Origin: Allobosea sp. TND4EK4
GTDB taxonomy: Bacteria; Pseudomonadota; Alphaproteobacteria; Rhizobiales; Beijerinckiaceae
Length of the DNA stretch: 64,000 bases
NCBI RefSeq assembly: GCF_900156025.1
Contig: NZ_FTMO01000001.1
Coordinates: 1 to 64,000, forward strand
Direction of reading: 5' to 3'
In this document: in pieces, positions 27,364 to 35,053 of the stretch
Layout: every line of letters starts with the position of its first letter
Numbering within the stretch: position 1 is the stretch's first letter
Notes under the pieces: generated by a model
The model's database searches: none
What the model was told of the DNA's origin: nothing
The model's input: the letters and a program-made list of their open reading frames with translations, nothing else
Program-made: the position numbers and the translations under genes

Positions 27364-28075
27364 AGACGTATCCAATCCCACGGACCGACTTGATAAGCGC
27401 GTGCGCGTCCGCCGCCTCGAAATCCAGTTTTTTCCGTAGACGGGCGATCTGGGTATCAATTGAGCGATCGAAGGCCTCGTGATGACGTCCACGGGTTGCC
27501 GTCATCAGCGCGTCCCGGGAAAAGACCCGCCCCGGATGTCTCGCCAGCGCCAAAAGCAGTTCGAATTCTCCCGTCGTGAGATCAACCTCTTCGCCCCTGG
27601 GGCTGGAGAGAAGCCGCCGCTGGGGGTCGAGGAGCCACCCGCTAAAGCGAATGGTGCGGTCGTTTTCCTCTCTGGCCTGAGATCCGGAATGATGATGACG
27701 TCTCAGGACGGTGCGCACCCGTGCGAGAACCTCGCGCAAGTGGAACGGCTTGGAGATGTAGTCATCGGCACCAACCTCAAGCCCGACGACACGATCAACC
27801 ACCTCATCCCGTCCCGACAGCATGATGATCGGAACGTCGGAAGTTCTGCGGATTTCGCGCGCGAGCGTCAGGCCATCATCGTCTCCTGGCAAGACCAGAT
27901 CGAGAAGGATCAGGTCAACCGGCCGGAGACGGAGTTCCTCCCTCAGGCCCTCGCCATCAGGAGCGACACTGACCTGATACCCGGCTTCTTCCAGATAGCG
28001 ACTGACCATCTGGCGGATACGCTCATCGTCATCGACGACCAGAACACGCTGACTATCGCGAGGCAGATCAATCAT
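27335..28075 (-). CDS. OmpR/PhoB-family response regulator
   Basis: 246 aa. Receiver domain at ~10-125 (VLVVDDDERIR, phospho-acceptor Asp59 in LILLDLVLPG, SKPF) and a C-terminal winged helix (LTTGEFELLLALARHPGRVF, RSIDTQIARLRKKL, RGIGYVF). It should bind direct repeats as a dimer when phosphorylated. No histidine kinase of the EnvZ type is adjacent; the hybrid kinase at 28965 is on the opposite strand beyond the FixK-like gene. Three 10-bp repeats upstream of its start look like its own operator. Confidence 0.92.
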   Translation of the reverse strand: MIDLPRDSQRVLVVDDDERIRQMVSRYLEEAGYQVSVAPDGEGLREELRLRPVDLILLDLVLPGDDDGLTLAREIRRTSDVPIIMLSGRDEVVDRVVGLEVGADDYISKPFHLREVLARVRTVLRRHHHSGSQAREENDRTIRFSGWLLDPQRRLLSSPRGEEVDLTTGEFELLLALARHPGRVFSRDALMTATRGRHHEAFDRSIDTQIARLRKKLDFEAADAHALIKSVRGIGYVFTGHVAAAR

Positions 28076-28104
28076 CGGCCACTCCGCGCCATGGGCTCGA
28101 TGTT

Positions 28105-28130
28105 ACAAATCGTCACAAATCGATACAAAT
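28105..28130. promoter_or_regulatory. Three ACAAAT direct repeats phased at exactly 10 bp
   Basis: ACAAAT at 28105-28110, 28115-28120 and 28125-28130, one helical turn apart, 30 bp upstream of the OmpR-type regulator start and ~75 bp from the FixK-like start. OmpR/PhoB-type proteins bind such phased direct repeats, so autoregulation is likely. Confidence 0.55.
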
Positions 28131-28204
28131 ATTAACCGCAAAAACCTCTTCGCGCCACCAGCGTCCGGCTCAGTGTCCTCGTCAATTAGTTGCGGGGGCG
28201 TGTG

Positions 28205-28972
28205 ATGGTCTCGAGTCCTTCAATCTCTAATCGGTCTTCTGCAATTTACCTGGTTTACCGGGCCGGAATTGAGCCGGCGATGCAAGACATCGTCTTTGTT
28301 CCCGGCAAAATCGACACTTTCAAGAGATCACAGTATATCTATCGCGAAGGCGAGAAAGTTACCAATGTCTTCAGAGTTTCGACAGGAATCGTCGGAAGCG
28401 TCAAGATTCTCGCGGACGGAGGGCGTCTTATCAGCCACCTTTACTATCCCGGCGACATCTTCGGACTTTCGCCCATGGAAACTCGTCGAGACGATGCCAT
28501 GGCGCTGACGCCGGTTAAGGTGAGCCGGCTCTCGGCGGTTGAGTTCCAGCGCCGTGTCGATGACGATCCCCGTCTGCGCAAGCAACTCGTCGACTGGCTG
28601 GAGCGGCAGGTGGCTCAACTCGAGGACCGTGCAGCCCTGTTCGCCAAGGCCAAAGCCGAGGAACGCATCTGCAAATTCCTGCTCCAGTTTGTTTTCCGAA
28701 GCGAGACGGATCAAGCTGGCGATCCCGACATCGAGATACCCTTCAGGCGGGCGGATATGGCCGATTATCTCGGCGTGACGATCGAAACGGTCTCGCGCCA
28801 GTTGGCCAACCTGGCACATGATGGCATCATCGAGCCCAAAGGGCGCTACCTGTTCGCGCTCCGAAAGCCGGGTGCGCTGAGACGGCTCGCGGCCGCAAAC
28901 AGGGGTGGGATCGTTGAGTTCCAGCCGCAGCACCGATGGTGTTCGGGTCCGGAGTTGAGGGCCTATGGCTGA
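28205..28972 (+). CDS. Crp/Fnr-family regulator, FixK-like
   Basis: About 255 aa from the ATG at 28205; an in-frame TTG at 28190 and ATG at 28280 are alternatives. A cyclic-nucleotide-binding-type beta barrel (GEKVTNVFRVSTGIVGSVK, YYPGDIFGL), a dimer helix and a C-terminal HTH (RADMADYLGVTIETVSRQLA) are visible. The ExxSR recognition helix (ETVSR) is the one that reads TTGA half sites. The N-terminal cysteine cluster of oxygen-sensing FNR is absent, so it is FixK-like and needs an upstream sensor. Its stop overlaps the start of the FixL-like kinase by eight bases. Eight matching or near-matching boxes lie in the neighbourhood. Confidence 0.87.
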   Translation: MVSSPSISNRSSAIYLVYRAGIEPAMQDIVFVPGKIDTFKRSQYIYREGEKVTNVFRVSTGIVGSVKILADGGRLISHLYYPGDIFGLSPMETRRDDAMALTPVKVSRLSAVEFQRRVDDDPRLRKQLVDWLERQVAQLEDRAALFAKAKAEERICKFLLQFVFRSETDQAGDPDIEIPFRRADMADYLGVTIETVSRQLANLAHDGIIEPKGRYLFALRKPGALRRLAAANRGGIVEFQPQHRWCSGPELRAYG

Positions 28973-30884
28973 GCCCGAGATCCGCGCGATCAGCCAGCAG
29001 AGCCTCGACGAGATCTTCGCACTGTTGGACGATGCCAACATCGTCGTCCACAACGTCGAAGGACAGATCAGCCGCTGGAGTCGCGGCTGCGAACGGCTTT
29101 ACGGCTGGACTGCCGAAGACGTCATCGGGCGAAACGTACATGAGGTTCTGCAGTCAGAATTTCCCCAGCCACTCGACGAGGTGATGGCGAGCCTGCGCCA
29201 GAACGGGACGTGGAAGGGCGAGATCACACAACGTCACCGCGACGGTCGTGTGATCTATGTGGTCAGCCGCTGGGTCGCGGTGCACGACGGTGGACCGGAT
29301 GATCTCATTGTGCTGACCAAGAGCACCGACGTCAGCAGCCTGCGCTATGCCCAGGATGACCTGGCGATCCGACAATCACATTTGCTGTCAATCCTCGATA
29401 CCGTACCCGAAGCGATGGTCGTCATCAATGAGGCGGGCACCATCGTTTCGTTCAGCAAGGCTGCGGAGAAGCTGTTCGGCTATGAGTCGACAAAGATATG
29501 CGGCCGGAATGTCCGCCTCCTCATGCCGCCGCCCCATCGGGATCGCCATGACAGATATATCAGACGGTATCTCGCGACCGGGGAGCGGCACATCATCGGC
29601 TTCGGTCGGGTCGTGACCGGCCTGCGCAAGGACGGCTCGACCTTCCCCATGGAGCTTGCGATCGGCGAGGCCGTAGCCAATGGCAGCCACATCTTTACTG
29701 GTTTCGTGCGTGATCTAACCAGTCGGCATCGCATGGAAGAAGAGCTGCGCCAGGCGCAGAAGATGGAGGCTGTCGGGCAACTTACCGGCGGGATCGCGCA
29801 CGACTTCAACAACCTTCTGACGGTGATTGTCGGCAACCTCGAAATGATCGAGCGCGACCTGACCGACGAGCGCCTGCTCTCGCTGGTCAGAGACGCTCAA
29901 GGAGCGGCCGACGACGGCGCGAAGCTGACAGGTCAGCTTCTCGCCTTCGGGCGAAGGCAGGCCCTTCATGCAAGACCGGCCAATATCGGCGAACTGGTGA
30001 CCAGCTTTGCCGATCTTCTGCGCCGCGCGATCGGCGAGGCCATTCAGCTCGATACCTCCGTCAGCGAAAGCGCATTGATGGCGACCGTCGACGCAACCCA
30101 ACTGCAGAACGCCTTGCTCAATCTGGCACTGAACGCACGGCACGCGATGCCGCGCGGCGGCCGTCTGAACATCGATATCTCAAGGGTCTATCTCGATGCC
30201 GATTACGCACGCATGTACCCTCAGGTTCGGCTCGGGCATTACATCCTCATCAGCGTCTCCGATACGGGAACGGGCATGAGCGAGGAAGCGCGACTGCGCG
30301 CATTCGAGCCCTTTTTCACGACCAAGGAGGCGGGTGTAGGCACCGGGCTCGGTTTGAGCATGGTCTATGGCTTCGCACGCCAGTCCGGTGGCCATGTCCA
30401 GCTCTACAGCGAGCTTGGCCATGGAACCACCGTTCGGCTGTTCCTGCCGGCGATCGACGCGTGCCGCCTCGATGGCAACGAGGGATCGTCGGCTGCCGTC
30501 GTGCCCGGACCTCCGGGCCGGGAGCGGATCCTGGTCGTCGAAGACGATGCAAGGGTGCGCAAGGTCGTGGTGGCCCGCCTGGAAGCAGAAGGATACGTGG
30601 TTATCCAAGCTGCAAATGGTGCGGACGCACTCGCCGCCATCTCGGCGCATCCCGAAATTCGTCTGCTGTTCACCGATATCGTCATGCCCGGCGGCATGTT
30701 CGGCGACGAACTGGCGCGTGCAGCGCGGATGTTTCGGCCGGACCTCCGTGTTCTGTTCACTTCCGGTTATGCTGAGCCGCGGCTCGCTGGGAGAGAATTG
30801 GCGGAGGGCAGCCTGCTCAAAAAACCTTATACCGCCCAGGAACTCATCAGGCGGATCCGCAGGCTTCTCGATAATCTCGATTAG
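28965..30884 (+). CDS. FixL-like haem-PAS hybrid histidine kinase with C-terminal receiver
   Basis: 639 aa, no membrane segment. PAS1 at ~12-125; PAS2 at ~135-255 closely resembles FixL: His195 and Arg215 align with the proximal haem His200 and Arg220 of Bradyrhizobium FixL, with the same 20-residue spacing, and the GRVVTGLRKDGSTFPMELAI segment is near identical in style. The kinase core has the H-box GGIAHDFNNLL (His279), N-box NLALNARHAM, G-box DTGTGMS and GVGTGLGLSM. The C-terminal receiver (~525-635) has the acceptor Asp in FTDIVMPGG. It should sense O2 in the cytoplasm. No FixJ gene is adjacent. Overlaps the FixK-like gene, so they are co-translated. Confidence 0.9.
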   Translation: MAEPEIRAISQQSLDEIFALLDDANIVVHNVEGQISRWSRGCERLYGWTAEDVIGRNVHEVLQSEFPQPLDEVMASLRQNGTWKGEITQRHRDGRVIYVVSRWVAVHDGGPDDLIVLTKSTDVSSLRYAQDDLAIRQSHLLSILDTVPEAMVVINEAGTIVSFSKAAEKLFGYESTKICGRNVRLLMPPPHRDRHDRYIRRYLATGERHIIGFGRVVTGLRKDGSTFPMELAIGEAVANGSHIFTGFVRDLTSRHRMEEELRQAQKMEAVGQLTGGIAHDFNNLLTVIVGNLEMIERDLTDERLLSLVRDAQGAADDGAKLTGQLLAFGRRQALHARPANIGELVTSFADLLRRAIGEAIQLDTSVSESALMATVDATQLQNALLNLALNARHAMPRGGRLNIDISRVYLDADYARMYPQVRLGHYILISVSDTGTGMSEEARLRAFEPFFTTKEAGVGTGLGLSMVYGFARQSGGHVQLYSELGHGTTVRLFLPAIDACRLDGNEGSSAAVVPGPPGRERILVVEDDARVRKVVVARLEAEGYVVIQAANGADALAAISAHPEIRLLFTDIVMPGGMFGDELARAARMFRPDLRVLFTSGYAEPRLAGRELAEGSLLKKPYTAQELIRRIRRLLDNLD

Positions 30885-30941
30885 CCCGCAAGCGCCGGGT
30901 CACGCGCCGTCTCGCCGCAGCTTGCCTTGCACAGCGCCGGT

Positions 30942-32507
30942 TCAGCTTCCCGCCTCCACGGCGGAAGGCCATACAGCCTGAACACTACCGGAGTTGCCGA
31001 TTGCGCGCAGAGCGGCCAGCGCCGCGGCTTCCCTGTCGCCGCTGGCTGCGACCGTCCGCCACTCCCGGGCCTCCCCCTTCCCCGCCAATTGCACTTTCAG
31101 CACTTCGGCCGTTGCGTCCGAAACGCCACCGGGCCGCGTCGCGATGCGTTCGAACAACAACGATTGAGGCGCGCTGAGCCAAAGGCCCTGGAATGGCACG
31201 CCAAGGCGCGCGGAGATTTCGCGGGCGGCCTCCCGGTCCGACCGGCGGTCGAAGACAGCATCGGCGATCGCAGCCTGGCCTTGCGACAGCGCTCCGGACG
31301 CAGTGGTCAGCATCGCATGATAGGTCTTGGTCGACATCTCGGTCGTGTAGGCGGAAGCGGGCAGTCGCGTTTGCGCAGAGACGCCACAAAGTCGCTTTCG
31401 GATACGGTCGCTTGACGCAATACGTGCTCCGGGCGCCCGACCCAGTTCGGGTGCGATGTGAGCCGCGAGGGTCGATTTGCCTGAGCCGGAATAGCCGCCG
31501 ATCGCGACCAGGATCGGCGAAACCGGTCTGAGGACCTCTCGGCAGAGCGCAAGATGGCCTCGCGCTTCGGCCAAGCGGGACGCTACCGCTTTCGAGTCGT
31601 CAGCCGCCGCAACATGCGTCCGCACGACGGCCCGCACTGCCATGAAAAATGGCAGCAACGCTAATCCCGTCTCGTCTCCGCAAATGTCCAGATAGCGGTT
31701 GAACAGCAGATTGGCGGCACGTCTGAGCTTGAGCCGCCAAAGGTCCATCAGCACGAAGGCGAGATCGTAAAGCACGTCCGTAGTCGCCAGTTCGTCATCG
31801 AATTCCAGGCAATCGAACAGCAGCGGCTCGCCATGCAGGAGGCAGATGTTCCTCAAATGGAGATCGCCATGGACATGGCGCACTTTGCCTGCTCGCGCCC
31901 GCTCGTCGAGGAGCGGCGCAAGGCGCGCGAGTGCCGAACGCAGGTCTCCGCTGATCGCCGCCGTCTCGGCCGGGGGCAGAATGTTGGACGCTTTGAATGC
32001 CTGATCATTGCCGTCCAGGACTCTCGCCATCCGCGCGGCGCCGTGATGATCCTGACTGACCGGAGCAGCGGCGTGGAAGCGCGCGATGACATGCGCGAGC
32101 TCTTCCAGCGTGTCATCACCAAGATGATCCTCGCGAGCGAGCCGGTCGAGGAGCGTTCTGCCGTCGAAGCGCTTCATCTCGAGCACGGCATCGACCAGCG
32201 CGCCTTTGCCGTTCAGGGCAAGGCAGCCGTTTTCCTCCCGCGTAACGTGATGGACGGCCCGGTAGAGTTCCGGTGCCGCCCTCCTGTTCAGCAGCAGCTC
32301 GCGCTCGCACATCGCAAGCCGCTTTTGGGGTGTCGACAGATCCACATAAGGATAGCGAACTGCTCGCTTCAGCTTGAATGCCTTGTCCCCCGTCAGCAGC
32401 ACCACCGAGATGTGCGTGTTGATGAGTTCAATCGGCCCGCCGTTGCCGATGCCTGCTGCCGAACCCAGGAAACAAATCGTCTCGTTCTGCTCTGTCGTGT
32501 GCTGCAT
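30942..32507 (-). CDS. AAA-ATPase/aminoglycoside-phosphotransferase-like fusion protein
   Basis: About 521 aa from the ATG at 32507 (GGAG eight bases upstream). The N-terminal ~330 residues are kinase-like in the aminoglycoside phosphotransferase fold (HVHGDLHLRNICLLHGEPLL is the catalytic loop; FDCLEFDDEL the metal site). The C-terminal ~170 residues are a P-loop kinase-like ATPase (GGYSGSGKSTLAA). This COG2187+COG0645 architecture is common in Proteobacteria but its substrate is unknown. It is divergent from a universal stress gene with two FNR/FixK-type boxes between, so it belongs to the same regulon. Confidence 0.82.
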   Translation of the reverse strand: MQHTTEQNETICFLGSAAGIGNGGPIELINTHISVVLLTGDKAFKLKRAVRYPYVDLSTPQKRLAMCERELLLNRRAAPELYRAVHHVTREENGCLALNGKGALVDAVLEMKRFDGRTLLDRLAREDHLGDDTLEELAHVIARFHAAAPVSQDHHGAARMARVLDGNDQAFKASNILPPAETAAISGDLRSALARLAPLLDERARAGKVRHVHGDLHLRNICLLHGEPLLFDCLEFDDELATTDVLYDLAFVLMDLWRLKLRRAANLLFNRYLDICGDETGLALLPFFMAVRAVVRTHVAAADDSKAVASRLAEARGHLALCREVLRPVSPILVAIGGYSGSGKSTLAAHIAPELGRAPGARIASSDRIRKRLCGVSAQTRLPASAYTTEMSTKTYHAMLTTASGALSQGQAAIADAVFDRRSDREAAREISARLGVPFQGLWLSAPQSLLFERIATRPGGVSDATAEVLKVQLAGKGEAREWRTVAASGDREAAALAALRAIGNSGSVQAVWPSAVEAGS

Positions 32508-32554
32508 GGGGGTGTCTCCGCGCAGCATCATCCGCGATCCAGATAGGAAGAACG

Positions 32555-32568
32555 TTGATGTCGCGCAA
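32555..32568. promoter_or_regulatory. Near-consensus FNR/FixK box (TTGA-N6-GCAA)
   Basis: TTGATGTCGCGCAA, 48 bp upstream of the ATPase/phosphotransferase gene start at 32507. Confidence 0.5.
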
Positions 32569-32616
32569 AGCGCTCTGAACAGCCGGCGCCACGAAGCCCG
32601 CCTGTGCGGCGGCAAT

Positions 32617-32630
32617 TTGACCGCGCTCAA
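32617..32630. promoter_or_regulatory. FNR/FixK box, perfect TTGA-N6-TCAA
   Basis: TTGACCGCGCTCAA, 51 bp upstream of the universal stress protein start at 32681. Confidence 0.7.
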
Positions 32631-32680
32631 GGACCACAAACGCATCATGGCCCATTGCTCGCGGGAACGTGGAGGCGATG

Positions 32681-33118
32681 ATGTTCAGGAATATTCTCGT
32701 GCCGGTCGATGGTTCGCCGCTGTCTATGGCAGCCATGCGCAAGGCGATGGCCCTGGCGCGCGAAAGCGGGGCAAAGACAGTGGCGCTGACCGTGACCGAG
32801 CCGTTTCACACCTTTTCGGCTAGTCCGGATCAGCTCGAATGGACGCGAGAGCAATACGACAAGCATGTCGGGGCCCGTGCCGAAGAGATCCTGCACGAAG
32901 TACGCCAAGAGGCGTCGGCCCTGGGTGTCACCTGCGATGCCCTCCACACGGCGCAAGACGATCCCTATGAGGCGATCGTTCATGTCGCTCGGGACCACGG
33001 CTGCGACCTGATCGCCATGGCGTCACATGGCCGCCGGGGGCTCGCCGCGATCGTACTCGGCAGCGTGACCACGAAGGTGCTCACCCATACTCAGGTGCCA
33101 GTGCTGGTCTACCGTTGA
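32681..33118 (+). CDS. Universal stress protein, single domain
   Basis: 145 aa from the second of two adjacent ATGs, five bases after GGAGG. UspA fold: MFRNILVPVDGSPLS start, DLIAMASHGRRGLAAIVLGS (ATP-binding G-x2-G-x9-GS) and VPVLVYR end. ATP-binding stress protein of the cytoplasm. A perfect FNR/FixK box 51 bp upstream points to low-oxygen induction. Confidence 0.92.
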   Translation: MFRNILVPVDGSPLSMAAMRKAMALARESGAKTVALTVTEPFHTFSASPDQLEWTREQYDKHVGARAEEILHEVRQEASALGVTCDALHTAQDDPYEAIVHVARDHGCDLIAMASHGRRGLAAIVLGSVTTKVLTHTQVPVLVYR

Positions 33119-33133
33119 CGGGCTTGCCAGCGG

Positions 33134-33697
33134 TTACGGCGGCTTCTCCAGGCAGGCTTGAAGGGCCGGCATCAGCGCCCAAAGCCGGCGATTGACCGCA
33201 TAACATGTCTCGACAGCCTGACGGACGCGCTCGAGCCGTTTGTCATCGACCTCGCTCAATCGGCCGAAGGCTAGACCGCCCTTATGTTCGTCCAACTTCA
33301 TCGAGCGGGCATGAGTGATCTCGCCACCTGGGCTGATCACGTAGGTGGCATGGTTCAACTCGTTGCGAAGGCGTGTCAGCTCGGAAAAAATCCGCAGCAC
33401 GTCGTCCAGCTCGCGCCGTAACAACCGATCCGTAACCCTCAGCTTTCCCAACCGCGACACGAGGTCGAGTCTGGCGCGGGTCGTGTTCAAGGTGGCGAAG
33501 ACGATCGCCGCTGCCGCCTCATCGGTCGGCAGCAGCAACATGATGACATAAATGAGCAGGCTCTCGTCGTTTGACCAGGCAAAGTTGAACTCTCCGATCA
33601 GCCGGAGAAATGGAGAGCCGCCATCATGCGCCTCTCGCACCGCCTGAGCGAGGGCATTGAAGTCCGGCGGCGGCGGCAAGATCCCCCGTGTCACCAT
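33134..33697 (-). CDS. Hypothetical protein with HEPN-like RNxxxH motif
   Basis: 187 aa from the ATG at 33697 (GGAGG six bases upstream; a longer frame to 33748 is less likely). All-helical prediction by eye. The helix SELTRLRNELNHATYVIS carries an R-x4-H motif (RNELNH) like that of HEPN-domain ribonucleases. No partner nucleotidyltransferase is adjacent; the closest genes are a universal stress gene (convergent) and the T1SS cassette. I do not recognise a named family. The HEPN reading rests on one motif only. Confidence 0.6.
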   Translation of the reverse strand: MVTRGILPPPPDFNALAQAVREAHDGGSPFLRLIGEFNFAWSNDESLLIYVIMLLLPTDEAAAAIVFATLNTTRARLDLVSRLGKLRVTDRLLRRELDDVLRIFSELTRLRNELNHATYVISPGGEITHARSMKLDEHKGGLAFGRLSEVDDKRLERVRQAVETCYAVNRRLWALMPALQACLEKPP

Positions 33698-33748
33698 GCC
33701 CTTCCTCCGGCCATGAGGATCGGCCAGCCAGCCACCATGCCCATTCAT

Positions 33749-34162
33749 CGCTCCGCCGCTGGGTCAGAGAAGTTCAAAATCGGCCGTTCCCTGGGTCAGA
33801 ATTCTACATATTGACGCGCTTAAGGTTAATTATCAGTATATCTCCATCGCTCAAAGCATTCATTTGCCGAGAGCGAAACGACGCAAGCTCTTGATCCGCG
33901 CCCCGAAGCAATCATGGCAGCACCTTGCTGCCGTGCGAGGCCTCCTGTCGCCTTTCTTGAGCCAAGCCAGGAGATCACCCGATGTAAGCAGAGCACGAGT
34001 GCCGGCTTGGCCGGCAGCCGCTGAAGCTCGCCCTGCGTTCGCGGGCAGCAAGGCAGGACCATCTCTTCCCATCCGTGCGGTCCGCAGGCGTCAGAGCGCA
34101 ACACAGAAGCGATGCGCGGCGACCTGTCTGGCACGCACCAATACACCATCATGGAGTGCGTC
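33749..34162. other. Intergenic region before the type I secretion cassette
   Basis: 414 bp without a recognisable gene. It includes an AT-rich patch at 33805-33845, possibly a promoter. Short open frames on both strands (for example 33860-34072 minus) have no good start or family features. Confidence 0.5.
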
Positions 34163-34975
34163 ATGACCATGCATTATCCTCCGCCGCCTCCGCCCCCCGC
34201 CGCCGATCCGCATCAGCTCCAGGGCCAGGCGCAGGGCGAACTGCAGGGCCAGGGTCAGGGCCAGCTGCAGGGCCAGGGCTCCTATCAGGGCCAGAGCCAG
34301 GGGCAATACGCCGGACAGGCCATCGACACCTCGGTCTGGAACTCAGCCTGCAACGAGAACGCCAATGAGAACGGCAACCTCAACGGCAATGCCAATCTCA
34401 ACGGCAACCTGAACCTCAACGACAACATCAACCACAACGAGGTCCAGAACCACGTCGAGAACACCGTGGACACGGCGGTCAATGTCTGTGTCAACGTGGA
34501 CCTTGGCGTCGATCTGTCGTGCTACGTTCCGGCCGACAACGACGCCATCGATATCGACAGCATCTGCGGCACCACGAACTCGATCATCATGCCCGATGTG
34601 GTGTCGCAGTCGGTCACCAACGGCAATGCGTTCAACCTCGATCAGGTCAGCAACCTGACCGACAACGACTCGCTTTCCAACCCTTCGGTGGCCTTCAACG
34701 CCGGCGGCGTCGACTCCAGCGGGTGGTGCGGCGTGAACCCGGATGCGGCCGGCGATTTCTCGATGACCGCCACAGCAACCGGCGGCGCCGCGACCTCGTC
34801 GATCGGCGACATCACCGGCGACCATGCCACGCAGACGGGTATCGGAGCGTCGACGGCTGCTGCCTCGCTGACGCAGGAAGCCTTCACCCAGCACATCGCG
34901 ATGGGCGCCAACATCCAGTTCAATCAGCTGGACATCCATGTTGCGCACGACATCAGCGACTCGCTGACCGGCTGA
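34163..34975 (+). CDS. Q/G- and N-rich low-complexity protein, putative non-RTX type I secretion substrate
   Basis: 270 aa from the ATG at 34163 (GGAG upstream; starts at 34112 and 34151 are less likely). After a proline run (seven Pro) come ~35 residues built from QGQ/LQGQG units, then ~45 residues with Asn nearly every second position (NENGNLNGNANLNGN), and then a more ordered domain with four Cys and NVDLGVDLSCYVP. The C-terminus (FNQLDIHVAHDISDSLTG) is Asp/Ser-rich and ends like a type I secretion tail. No Sec signal and no GGxGxD repeats. First gene of the cassette with the T1SS ABC and HlyD genes; a terminator follows. Function unknown; adhesive or amyloid-like material is a guess from composition. 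Confidence 0.7.
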   Translation: MTMHYPPPPPPPAADPHQLQGQAQGELQGQGQGQLQGQGSYQGQSQGQYAGQAIDTSVWNSACNENANENGNLNGNANLNGNLNLNDNINHNEVQNHVENTVDTAVNVCVNVDLGVDLSCYVPADNDAIDIDSICGTTNSIIMPDVVSQSVTNGNAFNLDQVSNLTDNDSLSNPSVAFNAGGVDSSGWCGVNPDAAGDFSMTATATGGAATSSIGDITGDHATQTGIGASTAAASLTQEAFTQHIAMGANIQFNQLDIHVAHDISDSLTG

Positions 34976-34990
34976 TCGCCCGCCACCTGG

Positions 34991-35020
34991 TCCCGCGCGG
35001 CTTCCTCCGCGCGGGATTTT
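34991..35020 (+). terminator. Rho-independent terminator/attenuator inside the T1SS cassette
   Basis: Perfect 10-bp stem (34991-35000 against 35007-35016), 6-nt loop and TTTT, 15 bp after the Q/N-rich gene. It would make the first gene far more abundant than the downstream genes. Confidence 0.85.
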
Positions 35021-35053
35021 CGCCTGTGCTTCCTGTCAAGAGCGGGGCCCGTG

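Noticed and set aside
33811..33824. TTGACGCGCTTAAG as a further FNR/FixK box
   Set aside because: The second half-site does not match TCAA and the distance to the gene start is large.
33860..34072. Small minus-strand frame (70 codons) with a DLLAWLKKGDRRPR-type segment
   Set aside because: It hints at a DNA-binding remnant, but there is no ribosome site and no full motif.
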